The position numbers and the translations under genes were made by a program. From Microbacterium sp. Leaf159 (GTDB lineage Bacteria > Actinomycetota > Actinomycetes > Actinomycetales > Microbacteriaceae), in contig NZ_LMOU01000001.1 in assembly GCF_001423615.1 (NCBI RefSeq), positions 882,539 to 946,538 on the forward strand: a stretch of DNA of 64,000 bases, in the 5' to 3' direction. The notes under the pieces are model-generated. The model had not been told where the DNA came from, searched no databases, and worked only from the letters and a program-made list of their open reading frames with translations. Of the stretch, positions 43,590-52,654 are shown one piece after another. Numbering within the stretch: position 1 is the first letter of the stretch; each line of letters begins with the position of its first letter.

Positions 43590-44012
43590 ATGGACGCTCT
43601 CTACACCGCCGAAGCACTCGCCACCGGAGCAGGACGAAACGGCCGCGTCGCGACCGGCGAAGGTCGCCTCGACCTCGACCTCGCCATCCCGAAGGAGATG
43701 GGCGGCAGCGGAGACGGCGCGAACCCCGAGCAGCTGTTCGCCGCCGGCTACGCGGCCTGCTTCCACTCCGCACTGCAGACGGTCGCCCGCGCACAAAAGG
43801 TGAAGATCACCGATTCCTCTGTCGGCGCTCGCGTGCAGATCGGCTCGAACGGCGAGGGCGGATTCGGCCTCGCCGTGCAGCTCGAGGTCGTCATCCCCGA
43901 CCTCCCCCACGACCAGGCCCAGGCTCTCGCCGATGCCGCGCACCAGGTCTGCCCCTACTCCAATGCCACGCGGGGCAACATCGACGTCGCGATCACCGTC
44001 ACCGACGACTGA
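43590..44012 (+). CDS. ohr: Organic hydroperoxide resistance peroxidase
   Basis: 140 residues, normal Ohr length. The two redox cysteines are C57 (A-A-C-F-H-S) and C121 (Q-V-C-P-Y-S-N-A-T-R-G-N). The catalytic Arg is in the N-G-R-V segment near residue 19. Ohr reduces lipid and other organic hydroperoxides with a lipoyl-dependent thiol system. GGAAGGA precedes the ATG. In an operon with ohrR and a zinc-type quinone oxidoreductase. Confidence 0.95.
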   Translation: MDALYTAEALATGAGRNGRVATGEGRLDLDLAIPKEMGGSGDGANPEQLFAAGYAACFHSALQTVARAQKVKITDSSVGARVQIGSNGEGGFGLAVQLEVVIPDLPHDQAQALADAAHQVCPYSNATRGNIDVAITVTDD

Positions 44013-44058
44013 TCCGCTCGACACCCTCCACCACGACCGATCCCACAAGGAGAACATC

Positions 44059-45036
44059 ATGCGAGCCCTCACCCACGACACCTTCGGCGATCCCGAGCAG
44101 GTTCTGACCGTCACCGACCGCCCCACGCCCGAGCCCGGCCCCGGCCAGGTGCGGCTGCGGATCGTGCTCTCGCCGATCCACAACCACGACCTCTGGACGA
44201 TTCGCGGCACCTACGGCTTCAAGCCCGAGCTGCCCGCAGCATCCGGCACCGAGGCGCTCGGCATCGTGGATGCACTGGGCGAGGGCGTCGAGAACCTCAC
44301 CGTCGGCCAGCGGGTCGCCACGGGCGGCACGTTCGGCGCCTGGGCCGAGTACGTCGTCGCGAATGCCGCAGGACTCATCCCCGTATCCGAGTCGCTGAGC
44401 GATGAGAGCGCCGCACAGCTGGTCTCGATGCCGTTCAGCACGATCAGCCTGCTGCAGTTCCTGGGCGCCGAGAAGGGCGACTGGATCGTCCAGAACGCGG
44501 CGAACGGCGCCGTGGGCCGCATGCTCGCCCAGCTGGGCGCAGCGCGGGGCGTGAACGTCATCGGCCTCGTGCGCCGTGCTGCAGGTGTCGACGAGCTTCG
44601 CGAGCAGGGCATCGAGAACGTCGTCTCGACCGATCAGGACGACTGGCGCGAGCAGGTCGCGAAGCTGACCGGCGGGGCGCACATCGCGTTCGGCGTCGAC
44701 TCGGTCGGCGGATCGTCCGCGGGTGACGTGCTGTCGCTCCTCGGCGAGGGTGGGACGCTCGTCGCCTTCGGCGCGATGAACTCCCCCACCATGGAGATCG
44801 CGTCCGGCGACGTCATCTTCAAGCAGGCCACGGTCAAGGGCTTCTGGGGCAGCAAGGTCATCCAGACCATGGATGCCGCCACGCGTGGCGCCCTGTTCGG
44901 CGAGCTGATCCAGCGCGTCACCGAGGGAACCCTCACCCTTCCGGTGGCCGGCGTCTTCGACGCGGCGGACGCAGCAGACGCCGTGCGTGCGAGCAACACT
45001 GCCGGCCGCGTCGGCAAGGTCCTGCTGAAGTTCTGA
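44059..45036 (+). CDS. Quinone oxidoreductase-like MDR dehydrogenase
   Basis: 325 residues from the ATG at 44059 with AAGGAG upstream. GroES-like N-terminal domain (about 1-120) and a Rossmann domain in which the nucleotide loop reads N-A-A-N-G-A-V-G-R (about 146-154) in place of the usual G-x-G-x-x-G. The zinc-binding cysteines of alcohol dehydrogenases are absent, so this is the zinc-free enoyl reductase/quinone reductase type. It is 46 bp downstream of ohr and may remove reactive carbonyls or quinones formed during peroxide stress. Confidence 0.88.
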   Translation: MRALTHDTFGDPEQVLTVTDRPTPEPGPGQVRLRIVLSPIHNHDLWTIRGTYGFKPELPAASGTEALGIVDALGEGVENLTVGQRVATGGTFGAWAEYVVANAAGLIPVSESLSDESAAQLVSMPFSTISLLQFLGAEKGDWIVQNAANGAVGRMLAQLGAARGVNVIGLVRRAAGVDELREQGIENVVSTDQDDWREQVAKLTGGAHIAFGVDSVGGSSAGDVLSLLGEGGTLVAFGAMNSPTMEIASGDVIFKQATVKGFWGSKVIQTMDAATRGALFGELIQRVTEGTLTLPVAGVFDAADAADAVRASNTAGRVGKVLLKF

Positions 45037-45061
45037 CCTGAGCTGAGCTGAGCGGGGCGGG

Positions 45062-45088
45062 GCGGGGCGGGCTCAGCGCCCGCCCCGC
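45062..45088 (+). terminator. GC-rich hairpin after the ohr operon
   Basis: An 11-bp stem (45062-45072 with 45078-45088) with a 5-nt loop lies 25 bp after the oxidoreductase stop. It is preceded by tandem GGGGC units, so register-shifted stems are also possible. No T run follows. Confidence 0.6.
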
Positions 45089-45142
45089 TCACTCCTCGCC
45101 GAGCCCCTCGCGGATGTCCGCACCCGGGTGCAGAATCGGCGC

Positions 45143-45544
45143 ATGGAGATCACACTCGCACAGCCGGCAGGACTCGTCGTGAGCCCCGCCTTCAGCCATG
45201 TCGCCGTCATCCCCCCAGAGGCGACGACGATCCTCGTCGGCGGTCAGAACGGCGTCGACGAGACCGGAGCACTCGTCTCGACAGATGCCGCCGAGCAGTC
45301 GCTCCGGGCCGTCCAGAACGCTCGCACCGCCCTGGAGTCCGCAGGCGCGGGCCTCGATGACGTCGTCAGCTGGACCATCCTCATCCACCAGGACGCCGAC
45401 CTCCGTGCCGCCTACGGAGCCGTCGCCTCGACGCTCGCGCGAGACGGCGCTCCTCCCCTGGTCACCGCCGCACTCGTCGCAGGGCTCGGTGTGCCGGGGG
45501 CTCTGATCGAGGTGAGCGCGGTGGCCGCCGTCATCCGCGAGTGA
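45143..45544 (+). CDS. Rid-family (RidA-like) protein
   Basis: 133 residues with the YjgF/RidA fold: G-G-Q-N-G-V-D near 38, a Q-x-x-x-A-x-x-N-A-R segment, and a C-terminal V-P-G-A-L-I-E-V-S-A-V-A. RidA hydrolyses reactive enamines and imines. The arginine that RidA proper uses near residue 105 is not evident here, so it may belong to a Rid subgroup of unknown activity. Followed on the opposite strand by dinB after 18 bp. Confidence 0.85.
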   Translation: MEITLAQPAGLVVSPAFSHVAVIPPEATTILVGGQNGVDETGALVSTDAAEQSLRAVQNARTALESAGAGLDDVVSWTILIHQDADLRAAYGAVASTLARDGAPPLVTAALVAGLGVPGALIEVSAVAAVIRE

Positions 45545-45562
45545 TGAGCGCAGGCGGACGAC

Positions 45563-46639
45563 TCAGATCCTGCCACGCACCGGCGTGCGCTCAGCCGAGT
45601 CGCCGCCGTCAGGCATCGTCATCTCCGCGCGCACGCCGAGAAGTCTCACCTCGCGCTGCGGATCGAGCGTTTCTCCGAGGGCGAGAGCGGCGGCGATCAC
45701 CTCGTCACGCTCTGCGGTCGGAGACGCGAGCTTGCGCCCGAAGGTCTTCGTCTCGAACGGCGCGTACCGCACCTTGAGGTGCACACGCACGACCGCCCGC
45801 CCCTCGTCGGCACAGTCGTCGAAAGCATGACCGGCGAGCTCCGCGAGCGCGGCCTGAATCTCGGCGGGCGTGGTGAGGTTCTGCTGATAGGTCGTCTCGC
45901 GGCTGTGGCTCCGCGCCACCCACGGAGTCGGATCGACCACAGTCGGCCCGAGACCTGATCCGAGTCCGTGATACCAGACGCCCATCCGCGGACCGAACTC
46001 GGAGACGAGCAGGTCCTCGTCGGCATCCGCAAGCTCTCGCACCGTCTGGATGCCGTGGGCCGCGAGCCTCTTCTGCACCTTCGGCCCGACTCCCCAGAGA
46101 TCACGGGTCGGCTTGTCCCCCATCACCTCGAACCAGTTCTCGACGGTGAGGCGGAACACGCCTCGCGGCTTGCCGAACTCCGTCGCGATCTTCGCGCGCA
46201 CCTTGTCGTCACCGATTCCCACCGAGCAGTGCAGTCCTGTCGCCTCGAGCACGGCGGCCTGAGCCGAGCGTGCCACGCTCTCAGGGTCATCGGTGTCGAC
46301 CCCGAGGAAGCACTCGTCCCAGCCGATGACCTCGAGCACCACACCGGGCAGGGCACGCAGCGCTGACATCACCTCGGTCGATGCGGCCTCATACGCCTCG
46401 TGGTCGACGGGGAGGAACACGGCATCCTCCGGCGCCTTCCGCGCCGCGATCTTGAGCGGCATGCCCGACCCGATGCCGAACGCCCGCGCTTCATACGACG
46501 CCGTGGACACGACCGCGCGCTCCGTCGGATCGCCGCGGCCCCCGACGATCACCGGAAGGCCGGCGAGCTCGGGCCTGCGCAGCACCTCGACCGCAGCGAT
46601 GAACTGATCCATGTCCACGTGCAGCACCCAGTCGGCCAT
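45563..46639 (-). CDS. dinB: Y-family DNA polymerase IV (DinB2-like)
   Basis: 358 residues. The palm has V-D-M-D-Q-F (about 8-13, first metal aspartates) and G-W-D-E-C-F-L-G (about 106-113), where the usual S-x-D-E motif has Trp before Asp-Glu. Helix-hairpin-helix motifs (L-W-G-V-G-P-K-V-Q-K-R-L, about 181-192) and a little-finger domain (about 240-345) follow. It bypasses DNA lesions with low fidelity. The W-D-E motif and the short C-terminus without a clear beta-clamp peptide resemble mycobacterial DinB2, to the extent I recall that protein. Confidence 0.92.
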   Translation of the reverse strand: MADWVLHVDMDQFIAAVEVLRRPELAGLPVIVGGRGDPTERAVVSTASYEARAFGIGSGMPLKIAARKAPEDAVFLPVDHEAYEAASTEVMSALRALPGVVLEVIGWDECFLGVDTDDPESVARSAQAAVLEATGLHCSVGIGDDKVRAKIATEFGKPRGVFRLTVENWFEVMGDKPTRDLWGVGPKVQKRLAAHGIQTVRELADADEDLLVSEFGPRMGVWYHGLGSGLGPTVVDPTPWVARSHSRETTYQQNLTTPAEIQAALAELAGHAFDDCADEGRAVVRVHLKVRYAPFETKTFGRKLASPTAERDEVIAAALALGETLDPQREVRLLGVRAEMTMPDGGDSAERTPVRGRI

Positions 46640-46699
46640 GCCTCGAGTGTGGCCCGAGTCCGCCGGGTTGTCACCCCTCGCGAGCGGTCAGCGGAGCTG

Positions 46700-47092
46700 T
46701 CAGCCGACGGCGACACCGATGGCCGTCGCGATCACGGCGAGCAGCGGCAGCGTGCCCTGCATAGCCGCCGCGCGCAGCTTCGACGGGTCGGAGAGCACGA
46801 GCACGAGAGCGGCGGCCAGCATCATGCCGGTGCCGGCGAACACCAGGGTCAGGCCGACCGTCGTGAATCCGATGATCACGAAGCCGACGCCGAGCAGCGC
46901 GGTCAGCGCCAGAAAGAGGTTGTAGAACCCCTGGTTGAAGGCGAGCGCCTTCATCGTGATGGCGTCGGCCTCGGTGGCGACACCGAAGAGCTTCCTCGTC
47001 TCGGGCTCGGTCCACTTCAGCGACTCGAGCGCGAAGATGAAGACATGGAATGCGGCTGCGGCCGCGGCGAGGACGAGTCCGACGATGAGCAT
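46700..47092 (-). CDS. DUF1304 membrane protein
   Basis: 130 residues with four helices. F-H-V-F-I-F-A-L-E-S (about 15-24), F-G-V-A-T-E-A-D (about 36-43) and N-Q-G-F-Y-N-L-F-L-A (about 53-62) are the hallmark blocks of DUF1304. The family is small, widespread and uncharacterised. It sits alone between dinB and the CPBP gene on the same strand. Confidence 0.9.
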   Translation of the reverse strand: MLIVGLVLAAAAAAFHVFIFALESLKWTEPETRKLFGVATEADAITMKALAFNQGFYNLFLALTALLGVGFVIIGFTTVGLTLVFAGTGMMLAAALVLVLSDPSKLRAAAMQGTLPLLAVIATAIGVAVG

Positions 47093-47119
47093 GAGTCGAT
47101 CGTATCGACCCGCGGAACT

Positions 47120-48013
47120 CTAGAGCAGGAAGATCGGCAGGAGTCCGGGATTGTGCGCGTGCACGAGCACGGCGAACACGACCGCGTCGAAGAGCAGATG
47201 CACCGTCACCACGTATGCGAGCGAGTGCGTGCGCATGAAGATGAACCCCTGCAGCAGCGCGAACGGAATCGTGAGCAGTGGTCCCCACTCGCGGTACCCG
47301 AGCTCCCAGAGGAACGAGACGAACACGATCATCTGCAGCACGTTGGCAAGCGCATCCGGAAAGTGGCGACGCAGCAGGGCGAAGACCGTGCAGATGAAGA
47401 AGAGCTCGTCCCAGATGCCGACCGCGCCGACGCCGACGAAGAGCCGGGCGATGAGGTCGGGCGAATCGACGACCGGCCAGTTCTGATACACACCGCTGGT
47501 GATGAAGTAGAACGGCAGGATCAGCCAGCCCAGCACCAGCACCGCGACCAGCCATCCCCACTGCAGGCGGCCCCAGCGACGATGCGCACGCCAGGGAAAA
47601 CTGATCGCGCGGTCGCGGAAGACGAAGCGCGACACCACGTACGGCACCGCGACCGCGCCACCGAGGGCGAGTGTGAAGCGCAGCATGGCGAGGTTGTCGA
47701 GCTCGGCGGCGAGCGGGATCACGCTCACGATGAGCATGCCCAGGGCGATCAGGGCGAGGTCGCGGGTGAGCGAGGGCTGACGGGCCACCCCGATGACGCG
47801 GGCCGTCTCGCGTCGGGATCCGACGCTCACGGTCTGGTCGGCGACGACGGGGCGTCCGCGTTCGACGAGCCACGCTCCCCCGACACCGAGCGCGAGCAGC
47901 GCCCAGCCGAGCCAGGCGGTCTCGAGGACGAAGAACGCCGGTGCCGCCGCGCAGACCAGAAGTGCGGGGATCACAGCGGGCCAGGTCGCAGACCTGCGCT
48001 GCACGTCGGTCAC
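47120..48013 (-). CDS. CPBP-like intramembrane protease homologue
   Basis: 297 residues from a GTG overlapping the trmB stop by 4 bp. About eight helices. The W-D-E-L-F-F-I-C-T-V-F segment (about 210-220) sits where CPBP/Abi proteases have E-E-x-x-x-R. Only one of the two glutamates is kept (D-E for E-E) and the Arg of that motif is absent. H in R-T-H-S and H-L-L-F-D-A near the C-terminus match motifs 2 and 3. Possibly an inactive or altered relative; function unknown. Confidence 0.75.
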   Translation of the reverse strand: MTDVQRRSATWPAVIPALLVCAAAPAFFVLETAWLGWALLALGVGGAWLVERGRPVVADQTVSVGSRRETARVIGVARQPSLTRDLALIALGMLIVSVIPLAAELDNLAMLRFTLALGGAVAVPYVVSRFVFRDRAISFPWRAHRRWGRLQWGWLVAVLVLGWLILPFYFITSGVYQNWPVVDSPDLIARLFVGVGAVGIWDELFFICTVFALLRRHFPDALANVLQMIVFVSFLWELGYREWGPLLTIPFALLQGFIFMRTHSLAYVVTVHLLFDAVVFAVLVHAHNPGLLPIFLL

Positions 48014-48735
48014 GCGCGCGACTTCCGCCGATACACGAGGTCGCGGATGTCGCGCCCCTTGGCGATCCCCTTGCGCTCGAAGGCGGTCATCACCCGTCCG
48101 TCGAACCGCTCGGCCCATTCGCCGTCGAAGGCGCGCTCGTACAGCGGATCGGCATCGAGCACCTCGCGCATCTGCAGCGCGTAGTCCTCCCAGTCCGTCG
48201 CGAGTCGCAGCAGTCCGCCGTCACGCAGCGCCCGCGCGGCCGTCTCGCCGAATCCCGGTCGCACGAGCCGACGCTTGGTGTGCTTCTTCTTGTGCCACGG
48301 ATCGGGGAAGAAGATCCAGACCTCGGCAGCCGCAGCCTCAGGCAGGTACGACGAGAGCACCTCCGGCGCGTTCGCCTCGACGACGCGCACATTGCGGGCA
48401 CCCTCGCGATCCGCGTCCAGCATCGTGCGGGCAAGTCCCGCGCGGAAGACCTCGACGGCGAGGAAGTCGTCGTCCGGGCGGGACGATGCGGCAGCCACGA
48501 TCGCGTGTCCCTGGCCGGATCCGATCTCGACGTACAGATCTGCATCTCGGCCGTACTCGACGCTCGGGTCGAGTCGCGCCTCGGGATGCACCGAGGTCCA
48601 GGCGACGTCGCGCGGCACGTCGAGCAGATAGTGCGGGCCGAGCTCGTCGAAGGCTCGTTCCTGCGCGTCGGACATCCGCCCGCTGCGGCGCACGAAGGAC
48701 ACCGGTTCGTCACGGAAGGTGCGGGGTTCGGGCAT
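48010..48735 (-). CDS. trmB: tRNA (guanine-N7-)-methyltransferase
   Basis: 241 residues from the ATG at 48735 (GGAAG just upstream; a GTG at 48768 is the alternative). SAM-binding E-I-G-S-G-Q-G (about 71-77) and F-P-D-P-W-H-K-K-K-H-T-K-R-R (about 143-156) are the TrmB signatures. The enzyme methylates G46 in the tRNA variable loop. The downstream CPBP gene overlaps by 4 bp. Confidence 0.94.
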   Translation of the reverse strand: MPEPRTFRDEPVSFVRRSGRMSDAQERAFDELGPHYLLDVPRDVAWTSVHPEARLDPSVEYGRDADLYVEIGSGQGHAIVAAASSRPDDDFLAVEVFRAGLARTMLDADREGARNVRVVEANAPEVLSSYLPEAAAAEVWIFFPDPWHKKKHTKRRLVRPGFGETAARALRDGGLLRLATDWEDYALQMREVLDADPLYERAFDGEWAERFDGRVMTAFERKGIAKGRDIRDLVYRRKSRA

Positions 48736-48778
48736 GCTTCCAGGGTAGTCGGCGGCGTCCGGAGTCACGGACCGGAGA

Positions 48779-49618
48779 TCAGTCGGCAGGAGCCGTCACG
48801 AAGTCGATGAGCTCTTCGACCCGACCCAGCAGCGCGGGTTCGAGATCCCGATACGTGTGCACCTTCGACAGGATGTGCTGCCAGGCACGACCCGTGTCGC
48901 CCTGCGTCTCGTGCGGCCAGCCGAACGCCCGGCAGATCCCGGTCTTCCAATCGGTGCCCCGCGGGATCTCCGGCCACTTCGCGATCCCCAGGGCGCGCGG
49001 CGTCACGCACTGCCAGACGTCGACGAACGGATGGCCCACGATGCGCACATGCCGGCCGTGCGGGCCGCGGGCGACCGCCTCCGCGACACGCGACTCCTTC
49101 GAGCCTGGCACCAGGTGGTCGACGAGCACTCCGTACCGACGAGACGCGGTCGGCGGCTCCGCGGCGAGCAGATCGTCGAGCAGGTCGACTCCCTGCAGGA
49201 ACTCGACGACGACGCCCTCGACGCGCAGGTCGGCTCCCCAGACCTTCTCCACCAGCTCGGCGTCGTGCTTTCCCTCGACGAGGATGCGGCTGGGCAGGGC
49301 GATCCGTGCACGCTGGTCGGCGACCACGAAGGATCCCGAGGCGGTGCGCCTGGCGCCCTGCTCCTTCGGGGCGGGGACGGTGAGCCGCACCGGCGCTCCG
49401 TCGATCAGGAATCCGCCGCCGAGAGGGAAGAGCCGCTTGCGTCCGAGCCGATCCTCGAGCTCGACGTTCCCTCCCTGCACGCGTGTGACCGCACCGCAGT
49501 AGCCGTCGTCCGCGACCTCGACGACGAGATCGACCTCGGCGGGCACCTGAGGCACCGGCTTCGCCGCGCGCTCCCGCCAACCAGCCGCGAGCACATCCGA
49601 TCCGTACCTGTCGTCCAT
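48779..49618 (-). CDS. DUF3097 family protein
   Basis: 279 residues from the ATG at 49618, with a GGAGGG directly upstream. A beta-rich N-terminal half contains E-D-R-L-G-R-K-R-L-F-P-L. The middle I-L-V-E-G-K-H-D-A-E-L-V-E-K-V-W-G resembles the acidic start of a Toprim-like domain. V-L-V-D-H-L-V-P-G-S-K-E and V-G-H-P-F-V-D-V-W are highly conserved in this actinobacteria-specific family. Function unknown; a nucleic-acid role is suggested by the Toprim-like stretch only. Confidence 0.85.
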   Translation of the reverse strand: MDDRYGSDVLAAGWRERAAKPVPQVPAEVDLVVEVADDGYCGAVTRVQGGNVELEDRLGRKRLFPLGGGFLIDGAPVRLTVPAPKEQGARRTASGSFVVADQRARIALPSRILVEGKHDAELVEKVWGADLRVEGVVVEFLQGVDLLDDLLAAEPPTASRRYGVLVDHLVPGSKESRVAEAVARGPHGRHVRIVGHPFVDVWQCVTPRALGIAKWPEIPRGTDWKTGICRAFGWPHETQGDTGRAWQHILSKVHTYRDLEPALLGRVEELIDFVTAPAD

Positions 49619-49740
49619 GCCCTCCAGCGTATGTGTCTCCGCTGAGGGCGAACGGCTATCGCCGCTCGGATGCTGTCGCGTGTCGGCCTGTGTGCATAGA
49701 CTCGTGCCATGGGGCTCGGCTGCCGGTCGGAGGGAACACG

Positions 49741-51789
49741 ATGAAGACACGGTGGCTGGCGCTGGCCGCACTCACTGCGGCTGCAGCGGCCGGAGCATTC
49801 TCCGCATCCGCCGCGTCCGCGACCGACCCGGTCACGCTCGACTCCGGGTACGTGACCGATGACGCCGGGGTTCTCTCTCCCAGCCAGGAGGATGCGGTCG
49901 AGGCGCGACTCCAGACCCTCAGCGACAACTCCTCCGCCGACCTCTTCGTGGTGCTGGTCGACGATTTCACCTCTCCCACCGACAACGTCGAGTGGGCTGA
50001 CACCGTCGCCGAGAACAACAATCTCGGGTCCGAGCAGTATCTGCTCGCCATCGCGGTCGAGGGCCGGAGCTACTACATCTCCGCCGCCCCTGACGGTCCG
50101 CTGAGCGACAGCAAGCTCGACGACGTCGAGAACCAGATCCAGAGCCTGGCCGCCCAGAACGACTGGGAGGGCGCGATCACCCTCGCGGCAGACGAGATCC
50201 AGGGCGACGGCGGGGCCGGCGCGCTCCGCACCACGCTCATCGTCGTCGGGGTCGTCGCTCTCGGACTCATCGTCTGGCTGATCGTCGCGCTCATCCGCCG
50301 GTCCCGGCGCAACGCCGAGATCCGCCGCCGAGGTGCGATGCCCGAGCGCCCCGACCCCAACGACCCCTTCTCCACCCTGACCGACGAGCAGGTGCAGACG
50401 CAGGCGGGCGCCGCGCTCGTGCAGGCGGATGACGCCATCACGTCGAGCAGGGAGGAGCTCGGCTTCGCCGTGGCCCAGTTCGGCGAAGCGGCGACCTCGA
50501 CCTTCAGCGGAGCCGTCGAGTCGGCCAAGGCGAAGATGTCCGAGGCCTTCGACCTCAAGCAGAAGCTCGACGACGAGATCGAGGACACCGTCCACGACCG
50601 CCGTGCCTGGCACATCCGCATCATCCAGATCTGCGATGAGATCGACGACGTCCTCGACGACAACACCGAGGCTTTCGACGCACTCCGCAAGCTCGAGCAG
50701 AACGCTCCGCAGGAGCTCGAGCGGGTCCGCGGCGAGCGGGCAGCACTCGACACGCTGCTCGCGAGTGCTGAGCCTGCTCTCGCGGCGCTCTCGAGCACGT
50801 TCGACCAGGCATCCCTCGTGACCGTCGTCGACAACCCGGCACAGGCCCGCGAGCGCGCCGCTCTCGCCGACCGCTCCATCGACGCCGCTGCCCAGGCGAT
50901 CGGTGCTGGGCGCTCAGGAGAGGCCGCGTTCGCGATCCGCACCGCCGAGCAGTCGGTCGCGCAGGCGGCCCAGCTGGTGCACGCGATCACAGCGCTGGGC
51001 GCCGAACTCGCGAGCATCGAGTCGCAGGCCCAGGCTCTGGTCGCCGAGCTGCAGGCCGACATCGCCACCGCGCAGCAGCTGCCCGACACGGGCGGCGTCC
51101 TGTCATCGGCGGCCGCGGCGACCTCACAGCAGCTGCAGCAGGCGCAGGCCGCCCTCGCCGGCAACTCACGCAGCCCTCAGCGGGTGCTCGAGGCGCTCAC
51201 CGCGGCGAACGCCCAGATCGACGCGGCGATCGCGCAGGGAACCCAGGCCGTCGAGCGAGCCAGACGAGCGCAGCAGATGCTCGAGCAGACGCTGACGCAG
51301 GCGGGATCCGAGATCCGCGCCGCGCGCGAGTACATCGAGACGCGGCGCGGCACCGTCGGATCCACCGCGCGCACCCGCCTGTCGCAGGCGGAAGCCACGC
51401 TCACGCAGGCACTGAACCTGCGTGCCACCGACCCCGAGGCGGCGCTCACCGAGGCGGGTCGCGCCCTCGACCTCGCCCGACAGGCGACGTCTTCGGCGCA
51501 GGCCGATGTCGCGGCGATGAGCCCGAGCAGCTATCAGAACGGCTGGGGCGGCGGTGGCGGAAGCATCTTCGGCGGTGGTGGCGGTTCGGGAGGTTCCGGC
51601 CTCGGCGGCGACATCCTCGGTGGCATCATCGGCGGCCTCCTGTCCGGCGGCGGCGGAGGCGGAGGATCCTCCCGGAGCAGCAGCTGGCGATCCAGCGGTG
51701 GTGGCGGATTCCGCAGCTCCGGCTTCGGCGGAGGCGGCGGCAGCCGCTCCAGCGGCCGCAGCGGCCGTTCGGGAGGGCGACGCTTCTGA
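49741..51789 (+). CDS. TPM-domain envelope protein with coiled coil and Gly-rich tail
   Basis: 682 residues. Signal peptide (about 1-28), a TPM domain (about 32-155, V-T-D-D-A-G-V-L-S start), a membrane helix (about 162-182), then about 400 residues of predicted helical coiled coil. A Gly/Ser-rich tail with long Gly runs (about 600-682) ends R-S-G-G-R-R-F. AGGGAA precedes the ATG. It is followed after 55 bp by pspA. TPM proteins with this glycine tail are seen beside PspA in actinobacteria and probably report on or stabilise the membrane; the exact role is open. Confidence 0.87.
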   Translation: MKTRWLALAALTAAAAAGAFSASAASATDPVTLDSGYVTDDAGVLSPSQEDAVEARLQTLSDNSSADLFVVLVDDFTSPTDNVEWADTVAENNNLGSEQYLLAIAVEGRSYYISAAPDGPLSDSKLDDVENQIQSLAAQNDWEGAITLAADEIQGDGGAGALRTTLIVVGVVALGLIVWLIVALIRRSRRNAEIRRRGAMPERPDPNDPFSTLTDEQVQTQAGAALVQADDAITSSREELGFAVAQFGEAATSTFSGAVESAKAKMSEAFDLKQKLDDEIEDTVHDRRAWHIRIIQICDEIDDVLDDNTEAFDALRKLEQNAPQELERVRGERAALDTLLASAEPALAALSSTFDQASLVTVVDNPAQARERAALADRSIDAAAQAIGAGRSGEAAFAIRTAEQSVAQAAQLVHAITALGAELASIESQAQALVAELQADIATAQQLPDTGGVLSSAAAATSQQLQQAQAALAGNSRSPQRVLEALTAANAQIDAAIAQGTQAVERARRAQQMLEQTLTQAGSEIRAAREYIETRRGTVGSTARTRLSQAEATLTQALNLRATDPEAALTEAGRALDLARQATSSAQADVAAMSPSSYQNGWGGGGGSIFGGGGGSGGSGLGGDILGGIIGGLLSGGGGGGGSSRSSSWRSSGGGGFRSSGFGGGGGSRSSGRSGRSGGRRF

Positions 51790-51844
51790 ACCGCACACAC
51801 CACGACCCCAGACATCGAGTCCGACCCTCTGAAAGGAACCACGC

Positions 51845-52588
51845 ATGACCAAGCAGTCCATCTTCGGACGTATCTCGACCCTCGTCCGCGCGAACATCAA
51901 CTCGCTCCTGGACTCTGCGGAAGACCCGCAGAAGATGATCGACCAGCTCGTCCGTGACTACACGAACAGCATCGCCGACGCCGAATCGGCGATCGCCGAG
52001 ACCATCGGCAACCTGCGCCTCCTCGAGCGCGACCACGAAGAGGACGTCCAGGCGGCCACGGAGTGGGGCAACAAGGCCCTCGCCGCGAGCCGCAAGGCCG
52101 ACGAGATGCGCTCGACCGGCGACGCCCCCGACGCCGACAAGTTCGACAACCTCGCCAAGATCGCGCTCCAGCGCCAGATCAGCGCGGAGCGCGAGGCCAC
52201 GGGTGCCGAGCCGCAGATCGCCGCTCAGACCGAGATCGTCGACAAGCTGAAGTCCGGCCTCAACGGCATGAAGGACAAGCTGGGCGAGCTGAAGAACAAG
52301 CGCAGCGAGCTCCTCGCCCGCGCCAAGGTCGCCGAGGCGCAGACCAAGGTGCAGGACGCGGTCTCGTCGATCAACGTCCTCGACCCGACCAGCGAGCTGG
52401 GCCGCTTCGAAGACAAGGTCCGCCGCCAGGAGGCTCTCGCTCAGGGCAAGATCGAGCTCGCAGCCTCCAGCCTCGACGCGCAGTTCGAGAGCCTCGAGGA
52501 CCTCGGAGAGCTCACCGAGGTCGAGGCACGTCTCGCCGAGCTGAAGGCGGGCGGCTCCGCCCCCCGTCAGGCCATCGAAGGTTCCTGA
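51845..52588 (+). CDS. pspA: PspA/IM30-family membrane-stress protein
   Basis: 247 residues, nearly all coiled coil. N-terminal amphipathic helix (I-F-G-R-I-S-T-L-V-R-A-N-I-N-S-L-L-D), then D-P-x-K-M-I-D-Q-L-V-R-D-Y (about 27-39), the family landmark. PspA forms large assemblies that shore up damaged membranes. A GAAAGGA site precedes the ATG. It forms an operon with the TPM-domain gene and ends at a strong terminator. Confidence 0.93.
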   Translation: MTKQSIFGRISTLVRANINSLLDSAEDPQKMIDQLVRDYTNSIADAESAIAETIGNLRLLERDHEEDVQAATEWGNKALAASRKADEMRSTGDAPDADKFDNLAKIALQRQISAEREATGAEPQIAAQTEIVDKLKSGLNGMKDKLGELKNKRSELLARAKVAEAQTKVQDAVSSINVLDPTSELGRFEDKVRRQEALAQGKIELAASSLDAQFESLEDLGELTEVEARLAELKAGGSAPRQAIEGS

Positions 52589-52596
52589 CACACCTT

Positions 52597-52637
52597 GCGG
52601 ATGCCCCGGACCAGCGTGTCCGGGGCATCCGCTCTTT
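52597..52637 (+). terminator. Terminator after pspA
   Basis: A perfect 14-bp stem (52597-52610 with 52619-52632) with an 8-nt loop, followed by TCTTT. It lies 8 bp after the pspA stop and 17 bp before the next gene. Confidence 0.88.
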
Positions 52638-52654
52638 CATAGCTGGAGGCACCC

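Noticed and set aside
44708..44726. GGGTGA in the quinone oxidoreductase gene
   Set aside because: Left arm absent and in coding sequence.
46668..46690. TCACCC half-site upstream of dinB
   Set aside because: No GGGTGA arm at the 5-bp spacing; a single half is expected by chance.
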